Position numbers and translations under genes: made by a program. Below the pieces are notes generated by a model. It had not been told where the DNA came from. It ran no database searches and was given only the letters and a program-made list of their open reading frames with translations. From contig NC_007498.2 of NCBI RefSeq assembly GCF_000012885.1, positions 2,683,501 through 2,747,500 of the forward strand: DNA of 64,000 nt. Reading direction: 5' to 3'. This DNA comes from Syntrophotalea carbinolica DSM 2380 (GTDB lineage Bacteria; Desulfobacterota; Desulfuromonadia; Desulfuromonadales; Syntrophotaleaceae). Shown in pieces: positions 17,287 to 27,019 of this stretch (position 1 is the first letter of the stretch; each line of letters begins with the position of its first letter).

Positions 17287-19635
17287 ATGACGCCGAAAAC
17301 CAAAAACCACATAGGACTACGCACCCTTGAAGATATCAGTACCCTGATTCTCAAGTCCCATGACCTGCACGAAACCCTGCAAAATATCGTATCGGTCGTT
17401 GCCCGCCGCACTTTGTCGGACGTCTGTTCCATCTACCTGCTGGATGACGATCGCCAAACCTTGCGCCTGCTCGCTACCAAGGGTTTGTCCCGGCGCGCCG
17501 TCGGTCGCGTCACCATGAAGGTCAGCGAAGGCTTGACCGGCCTGGTGGTGGAAAAGCGCCAGGTCGTCGCCCTGCAGGAACCGCAGAATCATCCACGTTA
17601 TCGCTATTTCAAGGAAACCGGCGAAGAGAGGTATCACAGTTTTCTGGGGATTCCGCTGTTCGACCGCAACATCCCGATCGGAGTGCTCGTCATTCAAAGT
17701 CGCGCACCGCGACGGTTCAGCGACGAAGACATCAGCGGATTGTCGACCATCGCCTTTCAGGTGGCCTCCATCGTGGTGAACGCCCGCCTGCTTGACTCCA
17801 TCCAGCATAAGGAGGCCCAGGCGAACCGCTACGTCGAAGCCTTACGGCAGGCCGCCGGTGCACCGCGTCCTTCGCAGCCGGAGGAGACCGCCGAAACCAC
17901 CAGGGAAAGCGCACTACGAGGGGTGGTGGCCTATCCCGGCCTGGCATCCGGCCCCGCCCATGTGATGTCTGCAGAACACGGACTGACCGACATTCTTGAC
18001 GAGGAGGTGCTCGCACCGGAACAGGAAAAAGCGCTGCTTGAAGAGGCCCTCGAAAAAACCTGCATCCAGACCATCTACCTGGAAAAACGCATGGCCGAAA
18101 GACTGTCCCAGGCCGATGCCAGCATTTTTCACACCCACCTGATGATTCTCGAGGACCGGGCCATGCAGCAACGTCTCCAGGAGGAGATCGAAGAGGGACA
18201 CGGTGCGCGCTACGCAATTGAAAAGGTCATCGGTAATTACGTGGAAGCCTTCGAGCGGATGGAGGATCCCTACCTGCGAGAGCGCGCAGCCGATATGCGC
18301 GATATCGGCCGCCGCCTACTGGCCAACCTGGCCGGGCAATCTCCGCACACGCTGCACTTAAAACACCCGGGCATTCTCATCGCCCGGGAAATCCTGCCTT
18401 CGGACATGGCCGCCCTCGATCATGAACAGATTCGCGGTATTGTCACGGAGGCCGGGGAGCGCAATTCCCACGCTGTCATCATGGCAAAGTCGCTGGGGAT
18501 CCCGGCGCTGGTCGGCGTGCGCGGCATCCTGAAAAAAGTGGCCCCCGAGGAACATGTGATTCTCGATGCCAACTCGGGCCTGCTGCACATCAGCCCCGGT
18601 TCCCAGGTTGCGGATGAATATCACAGACTTGAGGAAGATGCCGGCCGGCAACTGCATCAGATCGAAAAATTCCGCGACCTACCCGCCCAGACCCGGGACG
18701 GGGTCAAGGTGGTGCTTCGCGCCAATGTCGGCCTTGTCAGCGACATCGACATCGCCCGCCGCAACGGTGCCGAGGGCGTTGGACTTTATCGTACCGAATT
18801 CCCCTATATGATCCGCCCCGACTTTCCCAGCCGAGACGAACAATACCAGCTCTATTCAAGGGTGGTAAAGGAATTCAACGGTCTGCCGGTGACCATCCGC
18901 ACCCTCGATATCGGCGGCGACAAGGCGTTGCCCTATTTCAAGCCTCCTCACGAAGACAATCCGTTTATGGGCTGGCGCTCCGTCAGAGTGTCCCTGGACA
19001 ACCGGGATATTTTCCGCACCCAGATCGAAGCCATACTCATGGCCGCCTGCCATGGTCCGGTCAAGATGCTGTTTCCGATGATTTCGGGGATTGAAGAAAT
19101 CCGGGCCTGCAAAGCCGTTGTGGAGGAAGCCCGCCAGAATCTGAGCAGCCAGGGAATAGCTTTTCAGGCCGATGTACCGCTGGGCATGATGGTGGAAGTT
19201 CCGGCGGCCGTTCAATTGGCGGAGCGACTGGCCCGGGAAGTCGACTTTTTCGCCCTGGGAACCAACGATCTGATCCAGTACCTGCTGGCAGCCGATCGGA
19301 ATAACGCCCTGGTCAATCGTTATTACGATCCTCTGCATCCGGCAGTGTTGCAGGTTCTGCATAATATCGCGAGCATTGCCAAACGGCAGAACAAGGGCCT
19401 GTGCCTGTGCGGTGAAATGGCCAACGACCCTCTTAATCTGCTGGCGCTGATCGGCATGGGGATCAGGGAATTTTCCATGGCGGCGCCTTTTATCCCCCGC
19501 ATGAAAATGATGCTCAGCCGCATATCGAGCCTCGAAGCCGAGGATGTCGCAAAGCAGGTGCTGGAGATGACAGAAAGCAGTGAAATTCGCGCCAGCTTGA
19601 CAAAACTGCTTAAAACCACCGACAGCTCTTTCTGA
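17287..19635 (+). CDS. ptsP: PtsP, GAF-containing PEP-protein phosphotransferase (EI-Ntr)
   Basis: A 782-residue enzyme I of the nitrogen-type phosphotransferase system, which takes phosphate from PEP and passes it to NPr. Residues about 15-170 are a GAF domain. Enzyme I proper begins near 211 (GVVAYPGLASGPAHV). The phosphorylated histidine is His395 in ERNSHAVIMAKSLGIPALVG, and the PEP-binding barrel shows GVGLYRTEFPY, LDIGGDKALPYF and LCGEMANDP with the active-site Cys. Length is close to the E. coli protein (748). The ATG at 17287 follows AGAAAGG at normal spacing and is 33 bp downstream of the hydrogenase-like sensor, so the pair is probably cotranscribed. HPr/NPr partners are not in the window. 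Confidence 0.93.
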   Translation: MTPKTKNHIGLRTLEDISTLILKSHDLHETLQNIVSVVARRTLSDVCSIYLLDDDRQTLRLLATKGLSRRAVGRVTMKVSEGLTGLVVEKRQVVALQEPQNHPRYRYFKETGEERYHSFLGIPLFDRNIPIGVLVIQSRAPRRFSDEDISGLSTIAFQVASIVVNARLLDSIQHKEAQANRYVEALRQAAGAPRPSQPEETAETTRESALRGVVAYPGLASGPAHVMSAEHGLTDILDEEVLAPEQEKALLEEALEKTCIQTIYLEKRMAERLSQADASIFHTHLMILEDRAMQQRLQEEIEEGHGARYAIEKVIGNYVEAFERMEDPYLRERAADMRDIGRRLLANLAGQSPHTLHLKHPGILIAREILPSDMAALDHEQIRGIVTEAGERNSHAVIMAKSLGIPALVGVRGILKKVAPEEHVILDANSGLLHISPGSQVADEYHRLEEDAGRQLHQIEKFRDLPAQTRDGVKVVLRANVGLVSDIDIARRNGAEGVGLYRTEFPYMIRPDFPSRDEQYQLYSRVVKEFNGLPVTIRTLDIGGDKALPYFKPPHEDNPFMGWRSVRVSLDNRDIFRTQIEAILMAACHGPVKMLFPMISGIEEIRACKAVVEEARQNLSSQGIAFQADVPLGMMVEVPAAVQLAERLAREVDFFALGTNDLIQYLLAADRNNALVNRYYDPLHPAVLQVLHNIASIAKRQNKGLCLCGEMANDPLNLLALIGMGIREFSMAAPFIPRMKMMLSRISSLEAEDVAKQVLEMTESSEIRASLTKLLKTTDSSF

Positions 19636-19644
19636 CTGGCGGCG

Positions 19645-22269
19645 TTATTTACGAAAGGCCCTCAGCACCGCCGGGCTATCGCCCGTGACGCGTTGCAGAA
19701 ATTCCGCCATCTTGGGGCCTTCCATGGGCAAGGCCAGATAATAGCCCTGCCCGCAGGGGCAACCGAGTGTGCGCAGGGTATCGAGTTGTTCGCGGGTTTC
19801 GATCCCCTCGGCAACCACCTCCTGTCCCAGCGAATCCCCCATGGCGATAATGGCTGCGGCGATCGCTTCGTCATGGGGATCGTTCACCACGTTTTTCACA
19901 AAAGCGCGATCCATCTTTAACTTGGTGAAGGGAAACTTTCTCAGGTAACTTAAGGAAGAATAGCCCTGCCCGAAATCGTCCACAGCCAGGCTGATCCCGG
20001 ACTGCCGCAAGACCTTGAACATATTAAGTGCATGCTCGGCGCTCTGAATTACGAAACTTTCGGTAATCTCCAACTCGAGCCACTCGGCAGCCAGACCATA
20101 CTGCTTAAGGACCCGGAAAACCATTTCGATAAATCCTGATTGCCGGAACTGGCGTGCGGATATATTGACCGCCACGCGTATCGATGGCAGGCCCTGTTCT
20201 CTCCAGGCTATGACCTGCCTGCAAGCCTCCTGCAATACCCACTCACCGATAGGTACAATCAGCCCCGTATCCTCGGCCAGGGGGATAAATTCACCGGGTC
20301 CCACGATCCCCCGCTTCGGATGCTGCCAGCGCAACAGGGTTTCAAGGCATTCCACCTTGCCAGTGTGCAAATTGAATTCCGGTTGATAGAACAGCATGAA
20401 CTGTTCCAGGTTGAGCGCCTGGCGCAGGTCCGTCTCCAGATAGAGCCGTTCCTCCACCTCGACATTAATCGAAGGGATAAAAAACCGGTAGGTATTACGG
20501 CCCTGCTCTTTCGCAAAATACATGGCACTGTCCGCCGCCTTCAGAATGGTCTGCGCATTTTCGCCATGCTTGGGGTACAAGCTTATGCCGATGCTACCGG
20601 TGAGATAGAATTGCTGTTCGCCGATCCGCAGTGGCTGGGCAATGGCTTCCAACAGTTTTTCGGCCACATGTTTAACGCCGGTGCTATCCGCCACATGCTC
20701 CAGCAAAACCAGAAACTCATCCCCGCCGAACCGCGCCACCACATCCGTGTCACGCAGCATTTCCTGAATTCGCCGGGCCACCTCCATGAGAATTTCGTCA
20801 CCCGTCTCATGCCCCAGGGACTCGTTGAGATTCTTGAACCGATCCAGATCGAAAATCAACACCGCAACCATGGTATCGCGCTGGTTGGCCCGCCCGATAT
20901 AGGTTTGCAAAAGCTCTATGGCCTTGAGTCGATTGGGCAAACCGGTTAATACGTCATGATAAGCGAGGTAATTCAGTCGCGCCTTTTGTTTTCGCAGCAT
21001 GGTATCGGCTGCCTTGCGTTCGGTGATATCCCGCACCAGAACGAAAAACAATACCTGGTCTTGGATTTCCAGATGCGTAACGCTGACATCGCCCACAAAG
21101 GTGCGCCCACGATTACCTGTAAACGTGGCCTCCATGGGGACGGGGGCCGCCGTACTCAGTCGCTGGGTGCGTGACAGAAGGTTGCCGATGGCGGCATCGG
21201 TAATATCCGACCAGCTCAGGGATAAAAGTTTTTGACGGTCAAAACCAAGAACTGCACAGGACTGGTGATTGACATCGACAAACCGGCCCTGCTCTTCACA
21301 TAGGAAAAAGGCATCGGCCGAGAATTGAAACAAATGCTGAAAGAGATGTTCGCTATCGCGCTGTCTCTGCCGGGACCCTGCCAGTCTGTCCCAGATAACC
21401 AGGATACAGACTCCAGCCATAAGACTGACCACGAGCAACCAGATATGAAAGTAAATAATGGATTGCAGCCCCTGCGCATAGATATCCCTGGAAAGATTGG
21501 TGCCAATCACGGCCGCGGGTACGCCGAATATATCCCGGAACAATACCCGTGCTCGTATGCGTGTTGCATCGACAACCCGCAATAGGATCTCAGGGGCGGC
21601 GGTGCTTTGCTCCGACCAGGAAGGCCACGATGGACCGGAATGAAGCCGGCCGAACTCCAGAGACTGTTCTGCCTTGGCACCGAGCCTGTCCAATTCCCTG
21701 CTATCCAGTAAACGCCCCATGAGCAACGCTCCCCGCGATGGCCCCTGGCCTTCGCCGGTCAGTATCGGCTGCCAGGACAGCATCAGAAGTCCCTGAGGCA
21801 AACGCAGCAAACCCGTTACTCCCCGTCGTTGATGTTCGACAAGGGTTGCGAAACTCTCCGTGGTAAAATGATCTTGCAGCCCCACATACATGGGGACAGC
21901 CCCATGCCTGATTAAGTCATAAGCCTTGCCGGCAACCGGCAGCCCTTGTTCATCCAGAAAAAGAATGACATTGACGTTCAGCGTTGAAAAAGTGCTGTCC
22001 ACCACATTGCTTGTTATAAATGATGGATCGCGGGTCTGCATAAACGCATAAGCATCATCCCAGTTGGCCCAATCCTTGGTCATGCGTTCAAGAAATGCCA
22101 GGTTTTCCTGATAAACGCCAACCACACGATGCAGGGTTTCATAGGCACGATCATTTTCCAAACGCGTAAAGCTTTTGAGAAAGACACCACGATTAAGCAT
22201 CAGCAGGGTGCCATTCAAAAAAAGAATCACCAGCCCCATACCTAAAAATCGTTTCCAAGACCACTTCAC
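19645..22269 (-). CDS. CHASE4-PAS-GGDEF-EAL c-di-GMP signalling protein
   Basis: 874 residues from the GTG at 22269, chosen because GAGGAGATAG lies just upstream and the membrane helix then starts at once; the frame can be read from 22320. Domains in order: membrane helix (about 7-27), CHASE4-type periplasmic sensor with DWANWDDAYAFMQ, second helix (WLLVVSLMAGVCILVIW), PAS, GGDEF, EAL. The cyclase motif RFGGDEF is intact. The EAL motif reads ETLLRW, and the catalytic EITESF, DDFGQGYSSLSYL, KMDRAF and EVVAEGIE segments are present. Both activities are therefore plausible; which one dominates cannot be told. It is convergent with ptsP with only 9 bp between the stops. Confidence 0.92.
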   Translation of the reverse strand: MKWSWKRFLGMGLVILFLNGTLLMLNRGVFLKSFTRLENDRAYETLHRVVGVYQENLAFLERMTKDWANWDDAYAFMQTRDPSFITSNVVDSTFSTLNVNVILFLDEQGLPVAGKAYDLIRHGAVPMYVGLQDHFTTESFATLVEHQRRGVTGLLRLPQGLLMLSWQPILTGEGQGPSRGALLMGRLLDSRELDRLGAKAEQSLEFGRLHSGPSWPSWSEQSTAAPEILLRVVDATRIRARVLFRDIFGVPAAVIGTNLSRDIYAQGLQSIIYFHIWLLVVSLMAGVCILVIWDRLAGSRQRQRDSEHLFQHLFQFSADAFFLCEEQGRFVDVNHQSCAVLGFDRQKLLSLSWSDITDAAIGNLLSRTQRLSTAAPVPMEATFTGNRGRTFVGDVSVTHLEIQDQVLFFVLVRDITERKAADTMLRKQKARLNYLAYHDVLTGLPNRLKAIELLQTYIGRANQRDTMVAVLIFDLDRFKNLNESLGHETGDEILMEVARRIQEMLRDTDVVARFGGDEFLVLLEHVADSTGVKHVAEKLLEAIAQPLRIGEQQFYLTGSIGISLYPKHGENAQTILKAADSAMYFAKEQGRNTYRFFIPSINVEVEERLYLETDLRQALNLEQFMLFYQPEFNLHTGKVECLETLLRWQHPKRGIVGPGEFIPLAEDTGLIVPIGEWVLQEACRQVIAWREQGLPSIRVAVNISARQFRQSGFIEMVFRVLKQYGLAAEWLELEITESFVIQSAEHALNMFKVLRQSGISLAVDDFGQGYSSLSYLRKFPFTKLKMDRAFVKNVVNDPHDEAIAAAIIAMGDSLGQEVVAEGIETREQLDTLRTLGCPCGQGYYLALPMEGPKMAEFLQRVTGDSPAVLRAFRK

Positions 22270-22360
22270 GGTTGCTATCTCCTCGATACAGGGCATCTTG
22301 CCTAAGGCTCTCGCGACCAAGCCATGTAAAGATTAATGTTTTTCATTTGTCCTTAGCTAA

Positions 22361-22388
22361 AGATTATGAGACACGGCTAAATTGTCAA
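22361..22388 (-). promoter_or_regulatory. Sigma-70-type promoter for the GGDEF-EAL gene
   Basis: On the minus strand TTGACA (22388-22383) is followed after 16 bases by TAATCT (22366-22361). It lies 92 bp upstream of the GTG start and just past the valS terminator, so position fits. The -35 is perfect, the -10 is partial. Confidence 0.5.
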
Positions 22389-22421
22389 GGCTTTTGCACT
22401 CCCGAAAAAATCGACATCAAC

Positions 22422-22461
22422 GGGAAAAGCCCGTCAACCTGATGGCTGACGGGCTTTTCCC
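22422..22461. terminator. Bidirectional hairpin terminator after valS
   Basis: A 15-bp perfect stem, GGGAAAAGCCCGTCA with TGACGGGCTTTTCCC, around a 10-base loop. The T-rich stretch (CTTTT) is inside the stem on both strands, so it could end transcription of valS on the minus strand. It is 65 bp beyond the valS stop. Confidence 0.7.
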
Positions 22462-22525
22462 TGATAAATCCGTTGAAAATCACAACGGCCGATATTTGGA
22501 AATGATGTAGCTCTAAAACGTACTG

Positions 22526-25183
22526 CTATTGCAACGCTGCGAGTTTCTCCAGACCCTGCTTCAAAATGGACAGTTTCTCCTCGGCATCGGCCAATTTCTG
22601 GCGATCTTTCTCGAGGACTGCGGCCGGAGCTTTGGCCAGGAACGATTCGTTGGAGAGTTTTTTACTGAACATGAGTACGTCCTTCTCCACCTTGGCGATC
22701 TCTTTGTTGAGACGCTTCTGCTCCTCGTCCAGATCGATCAAACCGGCAAGGGGCAACAGAATCTCGATATCCCCGGCAACCTGCGTGGCTGCCTGGGCGG
22801 GACGCTCGACGGCCACCCCGAAAGCAAGGTCGTCGATCCGTGCCAGACTTTTAATATAGCCTTCGCCGGCGGCCATCACCTCGGCAGCCTTGCTTGTTTT
22901 GCAATCGAGCACGGCGGCAATACGCTTGCCGGGCGGAACGTTCATCTCGCCGCGAATATTGCGCACCCCCTTGATGACGTCCATGATCCGTTCCATGTGG
23001 GACGCTCCCTGTCGATCTTCGGGCAACTCCGATACAGTGGAAAAGGCGGCCGACATAATCGATACGGCCGGACGTTCGCCGGGCAGAGCCTGCCAGATTT
23101 CTTCCGTGACAAACGGCATAAGAGGATGCAGCAGGCGCAGCAGCTGTTCGAGCACGGTGTACAATACGGCCTGCGAGGTCGCCTTGCGAGCCGCATCTTC
23201 GCCGTACAAATCGTCCTTGCTCAGTTCGATATACCAGTCGCAGAACTCATGCCAGGTAAAGGCATACAAAACGCTGGCGGCTTCATTGAACTTGTATTCT
23301 TCCAGTGCCTTCCCGGTTTCGGCGGCGACATCGATCAAGCGTGTCAATATCCAGCGCTCGGCAAGGGTCAACTGGCAGTCGTCCAGATCGATTCCGGAAG
23401 GATCGAAATCCTCCAGATTCATGAGAGCGAAACGGCTGGCATTCCAGAGTTTATTGACAAAGTTGCGATACCCCGCAATGCGATCGACGGACAGTTTTAC
23501 GTCTCTGCCCTGTGCGGCAAAAGCCGCGAGAGTAAAACGGAACGCATCGGTACCGTATTCGTCGATGACGGTCAGGGGATCGATGACGTTGCCCTTGCTC
23601 TTACTCATCTTCTGCCCCTGGGCATCCCGCACCAAGGCATGAATATAGACATCCTTGAAAGGCACCTGCCCCATGAACTTGAGGCCCATCATCATCATCC
23701 TGGCCACCCAGAAAAACAGAATATCGAAGCCGGTGACCAGGCAGGAGGTCGGATAGAATTTCTCCAGGGCCACAGTCTTATCCGGCCACCCCATGGTGGA
23801 GAACGGCCATAAAGCGGAACTGAACCAGGTATCGAGGACATCGGTTTCCTGCCGCAGTTCTGTCGCGCCGCAATGGCTGCAGGCGGTGGGATCCTCACGG
23901 GAAACGGTCACTTCGTTGCATGCTGCGCAGAACCATGCGGGGATACGGTGTCCCCACCAGATCTGACGGCTGATACACCAGTCGCGGATATTGAACATCC
24001 ACTCGAAATAGGTTTTTTCCCATTGCTGGGGAATGATCCGGGTCTGCCCGGTCTGTACCGCTTCAATGGCTTTTTCCGCCAAAGGCTGCACATTGACATA
24101 CCATTGCAGACTCATATAAGGCTCGATAACGGTTTTACAGCGGTAACATTCGCCGACGGCATTGAGATGCTCTTCGGTCTGTTCAAGCAAACCGGCGGCA
24201 TCCAGATCGGCAAGGACCCGGGTGCGTGCTTCAAACCGTTCGAGTCCCTGGTAGCGACCGCCGTTGCCGTTGACGACACCGGACTCGTCGAAGATGTTGA
24301 TAAATTCAAGATCGTGCCGTTTACCGATTTCAAAATCGTTGAAATCGTGGGCCGGCGTAATCTTGACCGCGCCGCTGCCGAATTCCTTATCGACATATTC
24401 GTCAGCGATGATGGGAATCTGGCGATCCATCAACGGCAGCATGATGAACTTCCCGATCAGGTCGGCATACCGTTCGTCTTCCGGATGCACGGCAACGGCG
24501 GTATCGCCGAGCATGGTCTCCGGACGCGTGGTGGCAACCACCAGGTGGCGATCGGTGCCCACCACGGGGTAACGCAGGTGCCAGAGGTTACCCTTCTGAT
24601 CCTGATGCTCCACTTCGAGATCGGAGAGGGCCGTATGGCAGCGCGGACACCAGTTGATCAACCGGTTGTCGCGATAGATCAGCCCCTCTTCGTAGAGGGT
24701 GACAAACACTTCCCGCACGGCTCGGGACAGTCCCTCATCCATCGTAAACCGTTCGCGCTCCCAATCACAGGAAGCCCCCAACCGCTTGAGCTGATTGATG
24801 ATCTGCCCGCCGGACTCGGTGCGCCATTGCCATACCCGGTCGACGAACCCTTCCCGGCCTAAGTCATGCCGGCTGCTGCCTTCCGCCGCCAATTGTTTTT
24901 CCACCACATTCTGTGTGGCGATGCCGGCATGATCCGTTCCGGGTTGCCACAACACTTCGTGACCATCCATACGCTTCCAGCGCGCCAGAATATCCTGCAG
25001 GGTATTGTTAAGAGCATGCCCCATATGCAGCACGCCGGTAACATTGGGAGGAGGGATTACAATGGAAAAAGGGTTCTTGGGAGAATTCTCATCCGCATGA
25101 AACAAGCCATTTTCAGTCCAGAATTCATACCATTTGGCCTCGACATCGTGAGGCTCATATCCTTTGGGAAGTTTCGGTTCCAT
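22526..25183 (-). CDS. valS: Valyl-tRNA synthetase
   Basis: 885 residues, the usual ValS length. It charges tRNA-Val in the cytosol. The class I signatures are PPNVTGVLHMGHALNN (HIGH) and KMSKSKGNVID (KMSKS). The editing domain, with TTRPETMLGDTAVAVHP, and the zinc-type pairs CYRC, CAAC and CSHC are visible, as is the C-terminal coiled coil (EEQKRLNKEIAKVEKDVLMFSKKL). The ATG at 25183 (MEPKLPKGYEPHDVE) follows AAAGGA about 10 bases upstream and is preferred over an earlier in-frame start. No T-box leader was seen; the 200 bp upstream hold only a terminator. Confidence 0.97.
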   Translation of the reverse strand: MEPKLPKGYEPHDVEAKWYEFWTENGLFHADENSPKNPFSIVIPPPNVTGVLHMGHALNNTLQDILARWKRMDGHEVLWQPGTDHAGIATQNVVEKQLAAEGSSRHDLGREGFVDRVWQWRTESGGQIINQLKRLGASCDWERERFTMDEGLSRAVREVFVTLYEEGLIYRDNRLINWCPRCHTALSDLEVEHQDQKGNLWHLRYPVVGTDRHLVVATTRPETMLGDTAVAVHPEDERYADLIGKFIMLPLMDRQIPIIADEYVDKEFGSGAVKITPAHDFNDFEIGKRHDLEFINIFDESGVVNGNGGRYQGLERFEARTRVLADLDAAGLLEQTEEHLNAVGECYRCKTVIEPYMSLQWYVNVQPLAEKAIEAVQTGQTRIIPQQWEKTYFEWMFNIRDWCISRQIWWGHRIPAWFCAACNEVTVSREDPTACSHCGATELRQETDVLDTWFSSALWPFSTMGWPDKTVALEKFYPTSCLVTGFDILFFWVARMMMMGLKFMGQVPFKDVYIHALVRDAQGQKMSKSKGNVIDPLTVIDEYGTDAFRFTLAAFAAQGRDVKLSVDRIAGYRNFVNKLWNASRFALMNLEDFDPSGIDLDDCQLTLAERWILTRLIDVAAETGKALEEYKFNEAASVLYAFTWHEFCDWYIELSKDDLYGEDAARKATSQAVLYTVLEQLLRLLHPLMPFVTEEIWQALPGERPAVSIMSAAFSTVSELPEDRQGASHMERIMDVIKGVRNIRGEMNVPPGKRIAAVLDCKTSKAAEVMAAGEGYIKSLARIDDLAFGVAVERPAQAATQVAGDIEILLPLAGLIDLDEEQKRLNKEIAKVEKDVLMFSKKLSNESFLAKAPAAVLEKDRQKLADAEEKLSILKQGLEKLAALQ

Positions 25184-25247
25184 GGGCAGTTCATCCTTTG
25201 GGCAAAACATGCATGACTGGGACATCTATGCATGCCGATAAAAAACA

Positions 25248-25272
25248 AACGGGGATTTTAGCAATCCCCGTT
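25248..25272 (-). terminator. Intrinsic terminator upstream of valS
   Basis: Stem AACGGGGATT with AATCCCCGTT and a 5-base loop; on the minus strand it runs into TGTTTTTTAT. It therefore ends the transcript of the repeat-rich response regulator before valS begins. Confidence 0.8.
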
Positions 25273-25435
25273 CGGTACGTCAACTATTCACCCTGCCTGT
25301 GCAGGTTTACAGCGGGCCTTTGATCCCCTTGCCGAAACCTGTGCCTGGTAATTTCATCGAACTCCGCCAAACCCAGGCCAGGTCCAAAATGCGTGGGCCA
25401 TTATCACCCCGGCAAGACAGCAACCGCTAACGGCA

Positions 25436-27019
25436 TCAAACTTTTTCGGTTATACGCCGTATTTCGTCGCGGATCATAGCTTCGGCCATATCCGGTACAA
25501 CCTCCCAGGCGATACGCTCAAGTATGGTGTCGGCCAAACGCTCGACCACGCCGGTGGCGACCTTCTCGACAATGCGGGTCAGATCCTCTTCGGAAATCCC
25601 CTGAACGCGCTGTTCAAGCTGTGCCGGGGAGACTTCGGCAACTTCCTCGACAGAGGGTGCAACCTCGGATGGCTCAGGCAAAACAGGCTCATCTGCCTCG
25701 ACCGGCTCAACCGCAGGTTTTGCCAAACGCGCAACCAAACCGGAGTTTTGAAAAAATCCCAAGCCATCACGTTTAGGCAGCTCGGCTACCGGTTCGGCTA
25801 CCGGTTCGGCTACCGGTTCGGCTACCGGTTCGGCTACCGGTTCGGCTACCGGTTCGGCTACCGGTTCGGCTACCGGTTCGGCTACCGGTTCGGCTACCGG
25901 TTCGGCTACCGGTTCGACTACCGGTTCGACTACCGGTTCGGCTACCGGTTCAGCGACCGGTTCAGCGACCGGTTCAGCGACCGGTTCAGCGACCGGTTCA
26001 GCGACCGGTTCAGCGACCGGTTCGGCGACCGGTTCGGCTACCGGTTCGGCGACCGGTTCAGCGACCGGTTCAGCGACCGGCTCGGCTACCGGCTCAGCGA
26101 CCGGTTCGGCTACCGGCTCAGCGGGTTCGGGTTGATCCATAAAGGCCGACGGTTGAAGATCGGCATCGGAAGCAAGAAGATCATCGGTCGATTCGAAAGA
26201 CAGATCAGCAACCTGTTCACCGGAAAGTTCCTCGGCCGTAAGATCTTCATCCAGGATATCGTCTTCGTCAAGAAAAAGAAGCTCATCCTCCTCCGAAGCA
26301 TCGAGCCAGAGATCTTCATCCGCACTATCCTCTGTACTCGGAAGTTCGGACGACGGCTCCAGAAGGTTATCCGCATCACCGCTGCCAAAGTCCATATCGC
26401 CAACTTCGGCAACATCAAAAGCACTGTCGTCCCGAACATCGCCCTCATCGAAGGAAAATGCTTCAACCGGATCGGTTGCCCCGATATCGGGGACAGACAG
26501 ATCCTCGAATTCCGCCGGCGCCTCATCGGCAGTAGAGGCGTCCAGTTCCTGCCACATATCGGCGGCAGCGGAAACCGGCTCAGGAAAGGCATCCTCGATA
26601 TCGAGGGCCTCCTCCGGCTGAGCAACAGCCTGCTCCGCAACAGGCTCCGGGACCCGGGCAAGAAGTTCCTCTACCTTGTCGACCAGTGCCTGGGACTCGA
26701 AGGGCTTGATAATCCAGTCATCAACACCGACCTTCTCCGCCCGTGCTTCGTCGAAAGGCTCGAAAGTGCCGGACAACAACAACACCGGGATGTCACGCAA
26801 GGCGGGATCCTGTTTAACCGCGGCACAGAGTTCGTAACCGTCTTTACCGGGCATGATGGCATCGGCCATAATCAGGTCAGGCCGCTCGGCCCGAACAGCG
26901 GCCAGCGCTGAATCGCCATCACCCACAACGGCCAGGCTGCAATCTTCATTGGCAAAGATGATTCCAACCACTTTCTGGATGGTGATACTATCGTCGGCCA
27001 GCAACAGCTTCTTGCCCAT
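25436..27019 (-). CDS. Response regulator with EPVA-repeat linker
   Basis: 527 residues. The first 120 form a CheY-like receiver: KKLLLADDSITIQKVVG, acidic DD near the N-terminus, the phosphoacceptor in DLIMADAIMPGKDGYELC, and the Lys in DDWIIKPFESQALV. A long acidic, low-complexity linker follows, ending in about 27 tandem EPVA/EPVV tetrapeptides coded by a 12-bp minisatellite. The C-terminal 60 residues are helical and amphipathic (EEDLTRIVEKVATGVVERLADTILERIAWEVVP...EEIRRITEKV-like), perhaps an oligomerisation or membrane-associated helix. No DNA-binding or enzymatic output domain is visible, so output is probably by protein contact. It is preceded by a good ATG context and followed by its own terminator. 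Confidence 0.85.
   Translation of the reverse strand: MGKKLLLADDSITIQKVVGIIFANEDCSLAVVGDGDSALAAVRAERPDLIMADAIMPGKDGYELCAAVKQDPALRDIPVLLLSGTFEPFDEARAEKVGVDDWIIKPFESQALVDKVEELLARVPEPVAEQAVAQPEEALDIEDAFPEPVSAAADMWQELDASTADEAPAEFEDLSVPDIGATDPVEAFSFDEGDVRDDSAFDVAEVGDMDFGSGDADNLLEPSSELPSTEDSADEDLWLDASEEDELLFLDEDDILDEDLTAEELSGEQVADLSFESTDDLLASDADLQPSAFMDQPEPAEPVAEPVAEPVAEPVAEPVAEPVAEPVAEPVAEPVAEPVAEPVAEPVAEPVAEPVAEPVAEPVVEPVVEPVAEPVAEPVAEPVAEPVAEPVAEPVAEPVAEPVAEPVAEPVAELPKRDGLGFFQNSGLVARLAKPAVEPVEADEPVLPEPSEVAPSVEEVAEVSPAQLEQRVQGISEEDLTRIVEKVATGVVERLADTILERIAWEVVPDMAEAMIRDEIRRITEKV
25791..26123. repeat. 12-bp coding minisatellite, 27 full units
   Basis: Plus-strand unit GGTTCGGCTACC, repeated 27 times without gaps (25791-26114) plus a partial unit. 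It codes for EPVA on the minus strand. The first ten units (C-terminal side of the protein) are identical; then two GAC variants (giving EPVV) and several CAGCGACC or GGCTC variants follow. All changes keep the frame. Copy number is likely to vary between strains because of slippage. Confidence 0.97.

Noticed and set aside
22529..23812. Long plus-strand frame across valS
   Set aside because: Lies wholly inside the clear valS gene and matches no family.
25748..26911. Plus-strand frame with a YRFG repeat
   Set aside because: It reads the minisatellite of the minus-strand response regulator in another frame; the receiver domain on the minus strand decides which is real.
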